Positions 16,253-24,588 of a stretch of DNA of 25,873 bases are shown here, one piece after another. The position numbers and the translations under genes were made by a program. The notes below the pieces were generated by a model that was given only the letters and a program-made list of their open reading frames with translations, did no database searches and was not told where the DNA came from. The DNA is from JANQIV01 sp050117315. Lineage in GTDB: Bacteria; Bacteroidota; Ignavibacteria; Ignavibacteriales; Melioribacteraceae. The stretch is taken from assembly GCA_050117315.1 (NCBI GenBank), contig JASFMY010000103.1, forward strand, positions 1 through 25,873, read 5' to 3'. The number at the start of each line of letters is the position of its first letter. Position 1 is the stretch's first letter.

Positions 16253-17277
16253 TTTGAAGAGTCTATTTTATTCATTAAAATTAATTTATAATCCAAAAGT
16301 TCTTCTTCAACTTTTTGCAGTAAATTATGATAGTCTTCAAGGTTAAGATCAGTTCTTAATGAATCTAATGAATAACTTTGAGAGGATTGTATGTTAGACG
16401 ATTGTTCTAAATTAAGCTGACTCAAAAGCAAATTAAAAGATTGGATTTGCGGTACTAATGCTTCTATATCGGTATAATCCGAGGGGGTATAATTTTTTCT
16501 GCCTGTAGAAGTATTCTCAGTTGTAGTACTAGATCTTTTTAAATTAGAATCAAATTCAGTGTCTTCCAAAAATTTTCTTGTTTTTTCCTGAAGTGTAATA
16601 ATTTGAGCTGCTTCTTCATTTAATTTTATTATCCGTTCAAGGTGTTCATCTACTTCTTCTAAAGCTACATTCAAGTATTCATTGTATATGTTTTTTTCTT
16701 CTAATGTTTCGGCATTATCAGGATTTATCTTTAAAATTTTCTGTGGGTTGAATGACAACGAGTAAATTTTGGGAGCTACCATTACTCTCTTTTCCGTAAG
16801 CTGCAGAATTCTATCACTTAACTCATCTTTGCTGCCGGTATAATTATCGGAGTTTTCAAGTGCCGATAGTGAATCAATTTCCTGTGTATATTTTTCATCA
16901 AGCTGCTTTTTTACAATTTCAATTTTTTGTTCAATTCCATTTACCTTATCCTGTTGTTCGTCAATTTTATCGGCAATAACAACAGTTGAAGCCATCAATT
17001 TTTTTATTTTATCTTCATCTGTTTTATCAAGTTTTTTTGCCGTGTCAATTTTTTTTGCTCCTTTATCTAATGTTTGTTTAAGTGAGTCAAATAATGCTGT
17101 TTCACTTGAATATGAATTCTTTAATACGGTTAATTCTCTTTCTAACCTACCAACACTTTGAGCTTTAGAAAAATTAAAAGCGGAAGTTACCGCAAGTAAA
17201 ATTACTATTAAAGAATGCAATCTCATCTTATATCTAATGATAGAATCATTTTTTATGATTTTATTAAATAACTTCAT
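16249..17277 (-). CDS. Exported coiled-coil protein, unknown function
   Basis: 342 residues from the ATG at 17275-17277, which has an SD (AAGGTG, about 7 bases upstream). An internal ATG at 17224-17226 would give a more compact signal peptide (MRLHSLIVILLAVTSAFNFSKAQ), but its SD is poor. After the signal sequence come long heptad-like helices (about 42-145: SVGRLERELTVLKNSY..., VVIADKIDEQQDKVNGIEQK...). A mixed region follows, then another helix (185-235), a Ser/Thr/Asn-rich linker (240-265) and a final helical part. No catalytic motif is visible. It lies 30 bases after the NtrC-type regulator and overlaps the barrel gene by 4 bases. A periplasmic strut or adaptor partnering with the barrel is a reasonable guess. 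Confidence 0.7.
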   Translation of the reverse strand: MKLFNKIIKNDSIIRYKMRLHSLIVILLAVTSAFNFSKAQSVGRLERELTVLKNSYSSETALFDSLKQTLDKGAKKIDTAKKLDKTDEDKIKKLMASTVVIADKIDEQQDKVNGIEQKIEIVKKQLDEKYTQEIDSLSALENSDNYTGSKDELSDRILQLTEKRVMVAPKIYSLSFNPQKILKINPDNAETLEEKNIYNEYLNVALEEVDEHLERIIKLNEEAAQIITLQEKTRKFLEDTEFDSNLKRSSTTTENTSTGRKNYTPSDYTDIEALVPQIQSFNLLLSQLNLEQSSNIQSSQSYSLDSLRTDLNLEDYHNLLQKVEEELLDYKLILMNKIDSSK

Positions 17278-17307
17278 TTCGTCACCTTTTCTTAATGAAC
17301 TATTATT

Positions 17308-18678
17308 CTATAATAGTCCGAACTTCTCCAGCTTGTAATAAAGTACACTTGTATTAATGCCTAATTTTTTGGCTGCACGGTTTTTAACGCCGTCTGCTTT
17401 TTTCATCGCTTCTACTATTAAATTTTTTTCGAATGCATAAACTGCTTTATCAAGCGGAATATTGCTGTAGTCGGTTGTAGTTGAATTTATTTTCCCTAAG
17501 TGAGAAGCAATTAAAGCTGCGTTTATTACATCATCTAATGAAATAACGGAAAGCCTTTCTACCAGATTTTCAAGTTCTCTTATATTGCCGGGCCATGAGT
17601 AATCCATTAAAAATTTCATACCTTCTGCATTAATAGATCTTGGGCTCTGACGGTTTTTTGCAGCAGTCTTTTTCAAAAAATGTTCGGCAAGAGCAACAAT
17701 ATCCTCACGTCTTTTACGCAAAGGCGGAATGTCAATCGGTATAACACCCAGGCGGTAATAAAGGTCATCCCTAAATTTTTCTTCCATAATAAGTTTATTT
17801 AAATCGCGGTTGGTAGCAGAGATTATTCTAACATCGGTTGTAATTGTCTCTTCGCCGCCGACTCTTTCAAATTCACCTTCCTGAAGTACTCTTAAAAGTT
17901 TTACCTGCATTGCAGAAGATACATCACCGATTTCGTCAAGAAAAAGTGTACCTTTATCGGCAAGTTCAAATCTTCCCTTTTTTGTTTTTATCGCCCCGGT
18001 AAATGCTCCTTTTTCGTGCCCGAATAATTCGCTTTCGAGCAGGTTGTCGTTTAATGCCCCGCAGTTAACTTTGATAAATGGATTTTCGGACCGAGGGCTT
18101 TTACGATGTATCGCACATGCAATAAGTTCTTTCCCGGTACCGCTCTCACCTTGAATTAACACTGCGCTATCTTTATCCGCAACCTGGTTAACAAGCGAAA
18201 ACACATTTTTAATTGCCGGTGAAGAACCTATCATCTCATCATAACCGGTAAATAGTTCATCGGTTAATAATTTATTTTGCTCGATAAGATTTTCTATTTT
18301 TCTTTCGCTGGTTATTTTATCATAAACTTTTTTGACTCTTATACGAAGTTCATCTGGCGAAAAGGGTTTTGTTAAAAAATCATAAGCCCCAAGCTGAATT
18401 GCTTTTACAGCAGTTTCAACCGTACCGTAAGCGGAAATCATTATTACTTCAATTTTGGAGTCAATTTTTTTTAATTGTTCCAGAACCTGAATGCCGTCCA
18501 TTGGCTCCATCTTTAAGTCTATAACGGCAATCCCGGCAGGATTAATTTGTAAATTTTTTATAGCATCGGGCCCGTTGTCGAACGCAATAATATTATAACC
18601 GTCACGTTTTAGGCTTTCTTCGATCCCCATTCGCATTGTGTCATTGTCTTCTATTACGATTACTTTCTCAGGCTTCAT
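17308..18678 (-). CDS. NtrC-type response regulator (REC-AAA+-Fis), sigma-54 activator
   Basis: A 456-residue two-component regulator. I start it at the ATG at 18676-18678, which has GGGAG 9 bases upstream; a TTG 6 bases earlier is possible. The receiver domain (about 1-120) has its phosphorylated Asp at D54 (AVIDLKMEPMDG) and K104 (FLTKPFSPDEL). The AAA+ domain has Walker A GESGTGKE (177-184), the sigma-54 loop GAFTGA (224-229), and Walker B LFLDE (245-249). A Fis-type helix-turn-helix ends the protein (KNRAAKKLGINTSVLYYKLEKFGLL). It overlaps the histidine kinase gene by 11 bases, so they are a cognate pair. It would activate sigma-54 promoters, perhaps including those of the linked envelope genes. 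Confidence 0.96.
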   Translation of the reverse strand: MKPEKVIVIEDNDTMRMGIEESLKRDGYNIIAFDNGPDAIKNLQINPAGIAVIDLKMEPMDGIQVLEQLKKIDSKIEVIMISAYGTVETAVKAIQLGAYDFLTKPFSPDELRIRVKKVYDKITSERKIENLIEQNKLLTDELFTGYDEMIGSSPAIKNVFSLVNQVADKDSAVLIQGESGTGKELIACAIHRKSPRSENPFIKVNCGALNDNLLESELFGHEKGAFTGAIKTKKGRFELADKGTLFLDEIGDVSSAMQVKLLRVLQEGEFERVGGEETITTDVRIISATNRDLNKLIMEEKFRDDLYYRLGVIPIDIPPLRKRREDIVALAEHFLKKTAAKNRQSPRSINAEGMKFLMDYSWPGNIRELENLVERLSVISLDDVINAALIASHLGKINSTTTDYSNIPLDKAVYAFEKNLIVEAMKKADGVKNRAAKKLGINTSVLYYKLEKFGLL

Positions 18679-20092
18679 TATCAAAATCTCCCATTATGGC
18701 AAAGGTGCACCCCTTGTACTCGTTGTTTGAAACAGATAAAAGCGATCTATTTTCAATGCATAATTTTTTGCTGGTTGCTAATCCCAATCCTGTCCCGTTC
18801 TTTTTTGTTGTGTAAAACGGTTCAAAGATAGAAGATAATTTATTATTATCAATTCCCGGCCCGTCATCTGAAATCGATAATTTCCATTTCCCTTTTTCAG
18901 ATGTTGAGCAAATTATAATGTTTCCGTTTTTATCAATTGCTTGAATACTATTTGCAACCAGGTTTATAATGACCTGTTTAAGCTGACCTTTGTCAAAGTA
19001 AATGTTTTTCAATTGAAAACTCTTTTTAACTGTTATCTTCTTTTCATCAATTTGTTGTTTAAAGTAATCTAAAACTTCATCAACAATTTTCGACAAGTTA
19101 TATGTAGATGGATTAGCAGGCATTGGGCGGCTGTATTCAAGGAAAGAGGTTATTAAATTCTTAAGACCGTTTACTTCCTGCTGGATATTTTCAATGTATT
19201 CCGTATTTAAATTTTCTTTTTGTAAATCTTCTTTAGTTAATCCTGCAAGCAGTTCTATTCCGCCAAGCGGGTTTCGTATTTCATGTGCTATTTGCGCCAG
19301 CATTTGCTCTTTTTCTTTTTGATTTTCGGATAAATCATTTTTCATTTTATCCATTGCTATTGCAAGGTCTTTTATTTCTCCCTGCATGCCTTCAGGTGCA
19401 GGAATATTAAAATTTCCTTTCCCTATCTCGGAGCTGTATTCTACTAACTTATCAATTGGACGTGATATAGATTTAGCAATAAGTAAACTAAGAAAGAAAA
19501 CAATTATTACTCCGCTTGCACCAGCATACCAAAACATAAGTGAGAGGTCGTCAACTTTTTCCAGCTTTGCAGCATTTTCCTTTAGTCCCAGCCAAAAGTT
19601 TTCATTCAGTCTATGGAAACCCCATAAGTACCATTTGCCGTCATCTCCCTTAAAAGGTAATGAAGTGGAGGATTGATTAATCTTTAATTCAAAAATTTCT
19701 TTTTCATTCAAGGATAAACGCGGCTCGGTTAGTCCGATATTATAAGTAGAATCTGAGTGAACAATAATTTTGAAATTATTATCAAAAACAAATAACTGAA
19801 TTTTACTTTCTTCCGATAGATTTCTTTGAAATAGTTTTTGAAAATAAACCAGTGTTGAATTTGTAGGCTGACCTAATTGCAGGATGTTAAGATAAGTACT
19901 GCTGATTTGAGATGCTATTAAAGTTGAAACAACATTTACTTTCTCGGATAATTGACTGAGATACAAATCCTTAACAAATTTATAGCTTAATCTTGACATA
20001 AGAATAACCAATAAAATTGTTGCTAAACCGAATGTTAAAATTATCCGTACTCTGTAATAAGATTTTTGTAACAGCTTTTCTATTAAATTCAT
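18668..20092 (-). CDS. Membrane sensor histidine kinase, HAMP-HisKA-HATPase
   Basis: A 474-residue kinase with membrane helices at about 15-35 and 188-208. They flank an extracytoplasmic sensor region of about 150 residues that looks like a Cache/PAS-like fold (sequence FVFDNNFKIIVHSDS, 101-115, is typical). A HAMP segment follows (about 206-258), then the dimerisation/phosphotransfer helix with H270 (IAHEIRNPLGGIELL). The ATPase domain has the N box NLVANSIQAI (377-386), G1 DDGPGI (409-414), F box FEPFYTTK (423-430) and G2 GTGLGLATS (433-441). Its end overlaps the NtrC-type regulator gene. It is the first gene of the four-gene set running to 15221. No SD is evident. The stimulus is unknown. 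Confidence 0.96.
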   Translation of the reverse strand: MNLIEKLLQKSYYRVRIILTFGLATILLVILMSRLSYKFVKDLYLSQLSEKVNVVSTLIASQISSTYLNILQLGQPTNSTLVYFQKLFQRNLSEESKIQLFVFDNNFKIIVHSDSTYNIGLTEPRLSLNEKEIFELKINQSSTSLPFKGDDGKWYLWGFHRLNENFWLGLKENAAKLEKVDDLSLMFWYAGASGVIIVFFLSLLIAKSISRPIDKLVEYSSEIGKGNFNIPAPEGMQGEIKDLAIAMDKMKNDLSENQKEKEQMLAQIAHEIRNPLGGIELLAGLTKEDLQKENLNTEYIENIQQEVNGLKNLITSFLEYSRPMPANPSTYNLSKIVDEVLDYFKQQIDEKKITVKKSFQLKNIYFDKGQLKQVIINLVANSIQAIDKNGNIIICSTSEKGKWKLSISDDGPGIDNNKLSSIFEPFYTTKKNGTGLGLATSKKLCIENRSLLSVSNNEYKGCTFAIMGDFDNEA

Positions 20093-20196
20093 TATTTATC
20101 ATCAATTGCCTGCCAAAAAATATGCTATGATAAAATCACATACAATGAAAAAGGGATTCTTCTTTTTGATAACTTTTTTGAAAATCCCAGCAGAGG

Positions 20197-20802
20197 TTAT
20201 TGAGTGTTTATCTCATAATCAAAAAGATATTCCCCTCCTCGGGCATCATTATAAAAGAGAGTGATACCTTTGTTCTTTTCAAATGTGATTGAATGTTCCT
20301 CGTCCACCACTTCAGGTGCGTCATAATAAAATGTTATGCTATTTTTATCTTTCTCTACAACAGTAACTTTAACAGTAATATTATAAATCGTATAATTAAA
20401 ACTTTTGTTTTTATTTAGACCAAAATCAGCATACGGTATTTCAAAATTCTCATTACTATTTGTAGATATAAGTTCAATAACTCTTGAGTTATCTATTCTA
20501 TAATAGCTTGTATCCTTATAATCATAATCGTTTGAACTAATTTCTTTAATTATTTCAAAATAATCTTTGCCGGAAATTTTGGTGATTCTGTTTACTCTCC
20601 ATGTGGAAATATAATTAAAAGTTGTTTCGCCTTGAATTTTATAATGCCATATATTCCCAACACTTAAGGGAAAGAATCCCAAATCTGTTCTTTCCGGCTC
20701 AGTTACTCCACAGCCTGAAATAAATATTAAAATTAATATTAGTTTCGCAAAAGAATAATCCTGAGTTTTTTGCTTTGTATAATACAATAAAGGAGACACC
20801 AT
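20197..20802 (-). CDS. Predicted lipoprotein, unknown function
   Basis: A 201-residue protein with an unusually long, Tyr/Lys-rich n-region before the hydrophobic core and lipobox (LIFISG|C, Cys31). The start is secure because a strong SD, GAGGAGG, sits 5 bases before the ATG (20808-20814). The mature part begins near FFPLSVGNIWHYKI (43-56), a 'FPL..G..W.Y' opening I associate with beta-rich secreted Bacteroidota/Ignavibacteria proteins. The remainder is beta-strand-like and acidic. It follows the NTR-domain gene by 14 bases and ends the minus-strand block of exported proteins. No enzyme motif is visible. Confidence 0.75.
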   Translation of the reverse strand: MVSPLLYYTKQKTQDYSFAKLILILIFISGCGVTEPERTDLGFFPLSVGNIWHYKIQGETTFNYISTWRVNRITKISGKDYFEIIKEISSNDYDYKDTSYYRIDNSRVIELISTNSNENFEIPYADFGLNKNKSFNYTIYNITVKVTVVEKDKNSITFYYDAPEVVDEEHSITFEKNKGITLFYNDARGGEYLFDYEINTQ

Positions 20803-20807
20803 AATTA

Positions 20808-20814
20808 CCTCCTC
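20808..20814 (-). promoter_or_regulatory. Strong Shine-Dalgarno site deciding the 20802 start
   Basis: GAGGAGG read on the minus strand, 5 bases before the ATG and only a few bases after the TAA of the preceding gene. It fixes the long n-region of the lipoprotein signal peptide as genuine. Confidence 0.7.
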
Positions 20815-20816
20815 TT

Positions 20817-21593
20817 TTATTTCAGTAATAACATCTTCTTTGTTTTTGCAAATTCTTCTGTTTTCATGTAATAATAATAAACACCGCTTGTAAGGTTTGA
20901 GCCGTCGAATTCGGTTGTATAATTTCCTCTGGTTTTTATTTCATCCAATAAAACAGAGAGCTTATTTCCCAATAAATCATAAATAGTAATATTGACATTA
21001 GTTTGCTTTGGAATAGAATAAGCAATGTTAGTAGTAGGATTAAATGGATTCGGATAATTTTGCTCCAACTTAAACTCATCTGGGAGGTCTTCGGTTTCAA
21101 CATCAGTAATAACGTTCGTCAATTTTTCTTCGAAAACAGATAAATCCATTTGTTTAGGAGTGTCACCATCAATTAAACCCGAAACTATATTATTACTTAG
21201 AGAAAGATAATATTCACCGCAAACGGAAAGGTAATAATCATCTGCGCTTTCACCTTCTGCACCAAAACCGCCGCTTTGATAAAGTGAAATAATAAAAGTG
21301 CTGTCTACGGGAAAATTATAGGAAGAAATGTAAGGCCTGCATAACATACCGTTATCGCCCCAAATCGAGATCATCTCCCTTGTTTTTTCTCCTTTGTAAA
21401 TGTGTAGTATTCTTGCTTCCATACCGGCTGAATAACCTTGATTATTGTTAAAATGGCCCATTACTTTTATTTGTAATATCAAATCCGGACTACCGGTTAA
21501 TTTGAGAAATGGACCTCCCCATATACAGTCACATGCATATGTTTGTTGAAAAAGCAGAGCAAAAAAAATTAATATAAAAAATAATCTTTTCAT
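20817..21593 (-). CDS. TIMP/NTR-like secreted protein with T9SS-type sorting domain
   Basis: 258 residues. The signal peptide ends at QTYA (1-20); predicted cleavage leaves a mature N-terminus C-D-C (C21, C23), followed by a beta-rich domain with C85 (GMLCRPY) and C125 (LSVCGEYY). The arrangement C-x-C at the N-terminus, VxxIYKGEK-like strand and later cysteines is that of bacterial NTR/TIMP-like domains. In animal TIMPs the free N-terminal Cys-x-Cys binds the metalloprotease zinc. There is no lipobox (TYAC), so signal peptidase I is expected. The C-terminal 85 residues are the surface-sorting module with NYPNPFNPTT (179-188), GVYYYYM and a terminal KKMLLLK. SD AGGGGAG precedes the start. It lies in a block headed by a serpin. 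Inhibitor function is inference. Confidence 0.8.
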   Translation of the reverse strand: MKRLFFILIFFALLFQQTYACDCIWGGPFLKLTGSPDLILQIKVMGHFNNNQGYSAGMEARILHIYKGEKTREMISIWGDNGMLCRPYISSYNFPVDSTFIISLYQSGGFGAEGESADDYYLSVCGEYYLSLSNNIVSGLIDGDTPKQMDLSVFEEKLTNVITDVETEDLPDEFKLEQNYPNPFNPTTNIAYSIPKQTNVNITIYDLLGNKLSVLLDEIKTRGNYTTEFDGSNLTSGVYYYYMKTEEFAKTKKMLLLK

Positions 21594-21722
21594 TTAACTC
21601 CCCTAGCTCCGGCAATGAAAAGTGATTAAAATAAATCCGTTATATGAAATTAAGCCGGTGCATATTTAATTTTAGATGATGTTTTTTGTTATTTCATTTT
21701 TATCTCAATCAAACTTTAAGTT

Positions 21723-22115
21723 TCAAAGACGCAGCAAGAACCCAATAGCTTTTTCAGAATTAGTATCCACGATAACAACTATTGGTCCTAACAATGAATC
21801 GTCAACAGTATTAAAAGTTACCGATACAAGGTTTTGACCATTAATTAATGTTACAATAGAATCTTTTAAGTAAAACGAAAAAGAAGATTCGGAATCAATA
21901 ACGAATATATCTGTATCGCCTTTTTTGTGATATACTCCTTGAAGGACTTTAGCTTCTTCCCAATCGGGTATTATTGATCCCTTTTCTTGTGGTGATAAAC
22001 TATTATATGCGATACTTCTATAGGTTGATTCATCATTTGCCGAAAGTATATCCGAATCCTCTGAACATTTAATTAGAAGCATGAAGCTAAGAAAAATTAG
22101 TGCTAAATGTTTCAT
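21723..22115 (-). CDS. Small predicted lipoprotein, unknown function
   Basis: I start at the ATG at 22113-22115 because GGAGG (22122-22126) lies 6 bases upstream; a longer in-frame start at 22154 would place extra residues before the signal peptide. The 130-residue product has a hydrophobic N-terminus ending LLIK|C (Cys17), a non-canonical lipobox with Lys at -1, then an Asp/Ser-rich linker and a compact beta-like domain (VLQGVYHKKGDTDIFVID... FYLKDSIVTLI... VIVDTNSEKAIGFLLRL). No family is recognised. It lies 129 bases before the NTR gene and 101 bases after the DUF6438 gene. Confidence 0.7.
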   Translation of the reverse strand: MKHLALIFLSFMLLIKCSEDSDILSANDESTYRSIAYNSLSPQEKGSIIPDWEEAKVLQGVYHKKGDTDIFVIDSESSFSFYLKDSIVTLINGQNLVSVTFNTVDDSLLGPIVVIVDTNSEKAIGFLLRL

Positions 22116-22121
22116 AAAACA

Positions 22122-22126
22122 CCTCC
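22122..22126 (-). promoter_or_regulatory. Shine-Dalgarno site deciding the 22115 start
   Basis: GGAGG on the minus strand, 6 bases before the ATG at 22113-22115. It supports the shorter start, which also places the signal peptide at the very N-terminus. Confidence 0.65.
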
Positions 22127-22216
22127 AAACTATGGGGATTTGTTTGTTATTCAAGTTTTCATTTTTCGTAATTAATTACCTTTTAATAGCATATATTACC
22201 AAATGTTCTCCTAAAA

Positions 22217-22762
22217 TCATTTGCCAATCCATTTACCAACATTTGTAATTGAATCTATTTTGTTCTCGAATGAGGATAGCCATTCCGGAGCGCCAAAGTA
22301 ATTTTCTACAATTTTTCTATTACCATTAATTACTAAGCTGGTAATTTTTGTAGGTAAATCCGAAACTGTTAATACTATAGGAGTTCCATCCTCTGCTGTA
22401 TCAATAATTGTACGGTATTCATTTTGCAAGTCAGAATATCCATTATCCAGTGCAAACGATACCAGGAAATTTAGATCACTTTCTGAAATATTAGACTGGT
22501 GTAAACCGGTTTGTTCAACGTATTCTAAACCGAAATATTTTGTTTTGCCATTTTCATAAATACTTAATGAATATATTGGGCAAGTACCAAAACAAGCTGT
22601 TCTCTCCAAAGTTATTATGGCTGAGTTGTTACTGGAAGTTATTTCTTTTTTGAAATTATTATATTGTTCTAACAATTCTTCGGGGGTAGTAATATCTCCG
22701 CTATTATCACCACATGAGATAAAAGAAAAAATAACAAGTACAATAAATATGAGTTGCTTCAT
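22217..22762 (-). CDS. DUF6438-like lipoprotein
   Basis: 181 residues; signal peptide with lipobox SFIS|C (Cys17). The mature protein contains ITLERTACFGTCPIYSLSIY (50-69), with C57 and C61. This matches the 'L.R..CfGtCP.Y.l.i...G...Y.G' signature of the DUF6438 family, usually found in exported Bacteroidota proteins. The end of the protein (YFGAPEWLSSFENKIDSI) also fits. A strong SD (AGGAG) is embedded in the stop codon of the preceding 128-residue gene (TTTAGGAGATCTC-ATG), so translation is coupled. Function is unknown; the CxxxC pair might be a disulfide or metal site. Confidence 0.82.
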   Translation of the reverse strand: MKQLIFIVLVIFSFISCGDNSGDITTPEELLEQYNNFKKEITSSNNSAIITLERTACFGTCPIYSLSIYENGKTKYFGLEYVEQTGLHQSNISESDLNFLVSFALDNGYSDLQNEYRTIIDTAEDGTPIVLTVSDLPTKITSLVINGNRKIVENYFGAPEWLSSFENKIDSITNVGKWIGK

Positions 22763-22770
22763 GAGATCTC

Positions 22771-23157
22771 CTAAATTTTTTGAATGTATAATCGGGTAAT
22801 GGAACTCAATCCTGGATCAATAAAATTTGATCTGAACGCCACCAGATCATATAACAAACAGTTAGAAAAAACGTAGTTTCTAACAATAGGGGAGGAAGTC
22901 CTATAGCCATTAAAGTTCGTGGAAATTAAAGCATTATCTTTTCCCAGCTCAAGGGCATTATCTGGGCTCAAAGAAAGGTTTAAGAAGTGATCGTCAATCA
23001 AACCGACTAATGTACTCCTGAAGTTTATGAGGCAGTAAGTGTTAAGATAATGACTGTTATAATATAGTCCGAAGCTTTGGTCGGTACTTCCCTCCCCGAA
23101 GTGCTGAGAGTATATGAGAGTGGTTGCTAATATGGTGGTAAGTAAAAGCTTTTTCAT
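22771..23157 (-). CDS. Short exported protein, possibly N-terminal fragment of a larger outer-membrane protein
   Basis: A 128-residue product with a signal peptide (cleavage about residue 17, LIYS|QHF) and an SD-like AGGTGG before the ATG. The sequence GLIDDHFLNLSLSPDNALEL (52-71) resembles, to my eye, the 'GLI.D.f.dL..NPA.l' opening of long outer-membrane barrel-like proteins common in Ignavibacteria, which run to several hundred residues. If so, this is a truncated copy. Against that, its stop codon lies inside the SD of the next gene, which looks like settled translational coupling. It follows the serpin gene by 14 bases. Confidence 0.6.
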   Translation of the reverse strand: MKKLLLTTILATTLIYSQHFGEGSTDQSFGLYYNSHYLNTYCLINFRSTLVGLIDDHFLNLSLSPDNALELGKDNALISTNFNGYRTSSPIVRNYVFSNCLLYDLVAFRSNFIDPGLSSITRLYIQKI

Positions 23158-23171
23158 ATTCCACCTGGCAA

Positions 23172-24428
23172 TTAATTCTCACTGGGATTATTAATTTTCC
23201 CTATAAAAAGAATCGAGTTAGAATTACCTTCGTAAATGACAAAGACAAAAGGTCTATTAACCTTCATTAAAAAACCGGTGGGTGCCGAGAATTCCTTTAT
23301 TTCTATAGAAGTTACCGCCGCCGCCTCCGTGCCTTCCTCATTTACATCTACAAATGTTTTATGCTTGGCTTCACTAACATATAAATCACCATTTTTATTG
23401 ATATTGCTAAGGTTGGCTTTTGTCCAATCGAAAACTGAAGGCATTCCCATGACTGCAAGAATTTCATTCAATTTTATTTCATATTCCAGCTTAAATTTCG
23501 GAAGTAACAAAGTACCTTCCTGTTCTGCCATGTTTTCTCTTATCTGTATAAACATATCTTCAGTCAAGTTTTGCAGCAATTCGTCAACTGTGTTATTGTT
23601 GCCGGGCAACAATACAAGCATTTTATAGTTGCCGTTTCCGTATTCGAGATTAACAGCCTGGTATTCATCATTTTGAAGGTAGTCAAATTTGTTTTTTTGT
23701 TTCATCAGGTCACATGTAATTTCGCCTCCCCCCGGGGCGTAAAAAATTTCATCCGAAGTATTCTCTTTTTCAAATCGATATTTCCATGTTCCTTTAAAGT
23801 AGATGGCATTTAGCAGGTACATAACAACTTCGGGATTTATAGATTCAATAATTTTTTCAATCTTCGATTCCGTTGATTCCTCTACCCAGTTGTTTATTAT
23901 ATCCGGTGCATCGGAACTGCTAAAGTCGACTTCTCTAACTTCGGCATCAAAATATTGTTTGTTTACATTTATAAATTCGTCTTCAACTTCGAACCCGTTT
24001 CTATACCAGATTGAATTTGCCGATTTGAAATTTACATCGCTGTCAATACCTGTTAATAATCCATATAAGCTTTGGTATGAACTATTAATTTCTTCCAAGC
24101 CTAACCCATTTAAACCAAGAACCGTTTTGATTTCATCGTAAGTTTCACTGTCTGCTCCATTTAAAAGCATTCCGAATGCGGTAGATACACTAAGCGGTGA
24201 AACAAAAATATTTTTATCGCTCTGGCTTTTATTGATTTCATTGATAAGGTTAAAACCGAATTGCGCGGTAGAAGAGACAACCTGTTCTTCGGATTTATTC
24301 AGCTTTATTATTTGCTCGTCTTCGGACTGTGTCAATCCGGGTGATGTGCATTGTATAAATGTGATTGTTAAAAGAAATAAGAAAGCAGATAAAATAATAA
24401 AAAAAATAAATGAAACGTTCTTAGTCAT
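23172..24428 (-). CDS. Serpin-family protease inhibitor, membrane-anchored
   Basis: A 418-residue serpin. The N-terminal hydrophobic segment (about 6-25) ends FIQ|C (Cys27), suggesting a lipoprotein, though Gln at -1 is not canonical. Serpin landmarks: NIFVSPLSVSTAFGMLLNGA (73-92), NSIWYRNGF, LLNAIYFKGTWKYRFEKENT (205-224), and FLMKVNRPFVFVIYE (386-400). The reactive-loop hinge EEGTEAAAVT (364-373) has small residues at P12-P9, the hallmark of inhibitory serpins. Counting from G366 as P15 puts P1-P1' near F380-S381, hinting at a chymotrypsin-like target, although the loop is about two residues longer than in alpha-1-antitrypsin, so this is uncertain. SD GGAGG lies 4 bases before the start. 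It heads a block of exported proteins. Confidence 0.95.
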   Translation of the reverse strand: MTKNVSFIFFIILSAFLFLLTITFIQCTSPGLTQSEDEQIIKLNKSEEQVVSSTAQFGFNLINEINKSQSDKNIFVSPLSVSTAFGMLLNGADSETYDEIKTVLGLNGLGLEEINSSYQSLYGLLTGIDSDVNFKSANSIWYRNGFEVEDEFINVNKQYFDAEVREVDFSSSDAPDIINNWVEESTESKIEKIIESINPEVVMYLLNAIYFKGTWKYRFEKENTSDEIFYAPGGGEITCDLMKQKNKFDYLQNDEYQAVNLEYGNGNYKMLVLLPGNNNTVDELLQNLTEDMFIQIRENMAEQEGTLLLPKFKLEYEIKLNEILAVMGMPSVFDWTKANLSNINKNGDLYVSEAKHKTFVDVNEEGTEAAAVTSIEIKEFSAPTGFLMKVNRPFVFVIYEGNSNSILFIGKINNPSEN

Positions 24429-24588
24429 TATTCCTCCATTTTAAAAAGGATATTTTTTTATATAATTACTCAATTACTATACCATAACGGGATTGGGGAA
24501 AATTGATTTAATCTGAGGATATATTTTTGTTTTTGCTCAAAAAACACGGTTTAAAAGTAGCTTTACTCAAAAGTAGATTATAGGATTT

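Noticed and set aside
20147..20187. Terminator-like GGGATT...AATCCC pairing after the 20197 gene
   Set aside because: The loop is about 24 bases and the arms only 6 bp, with no T-tract; too weak to call.
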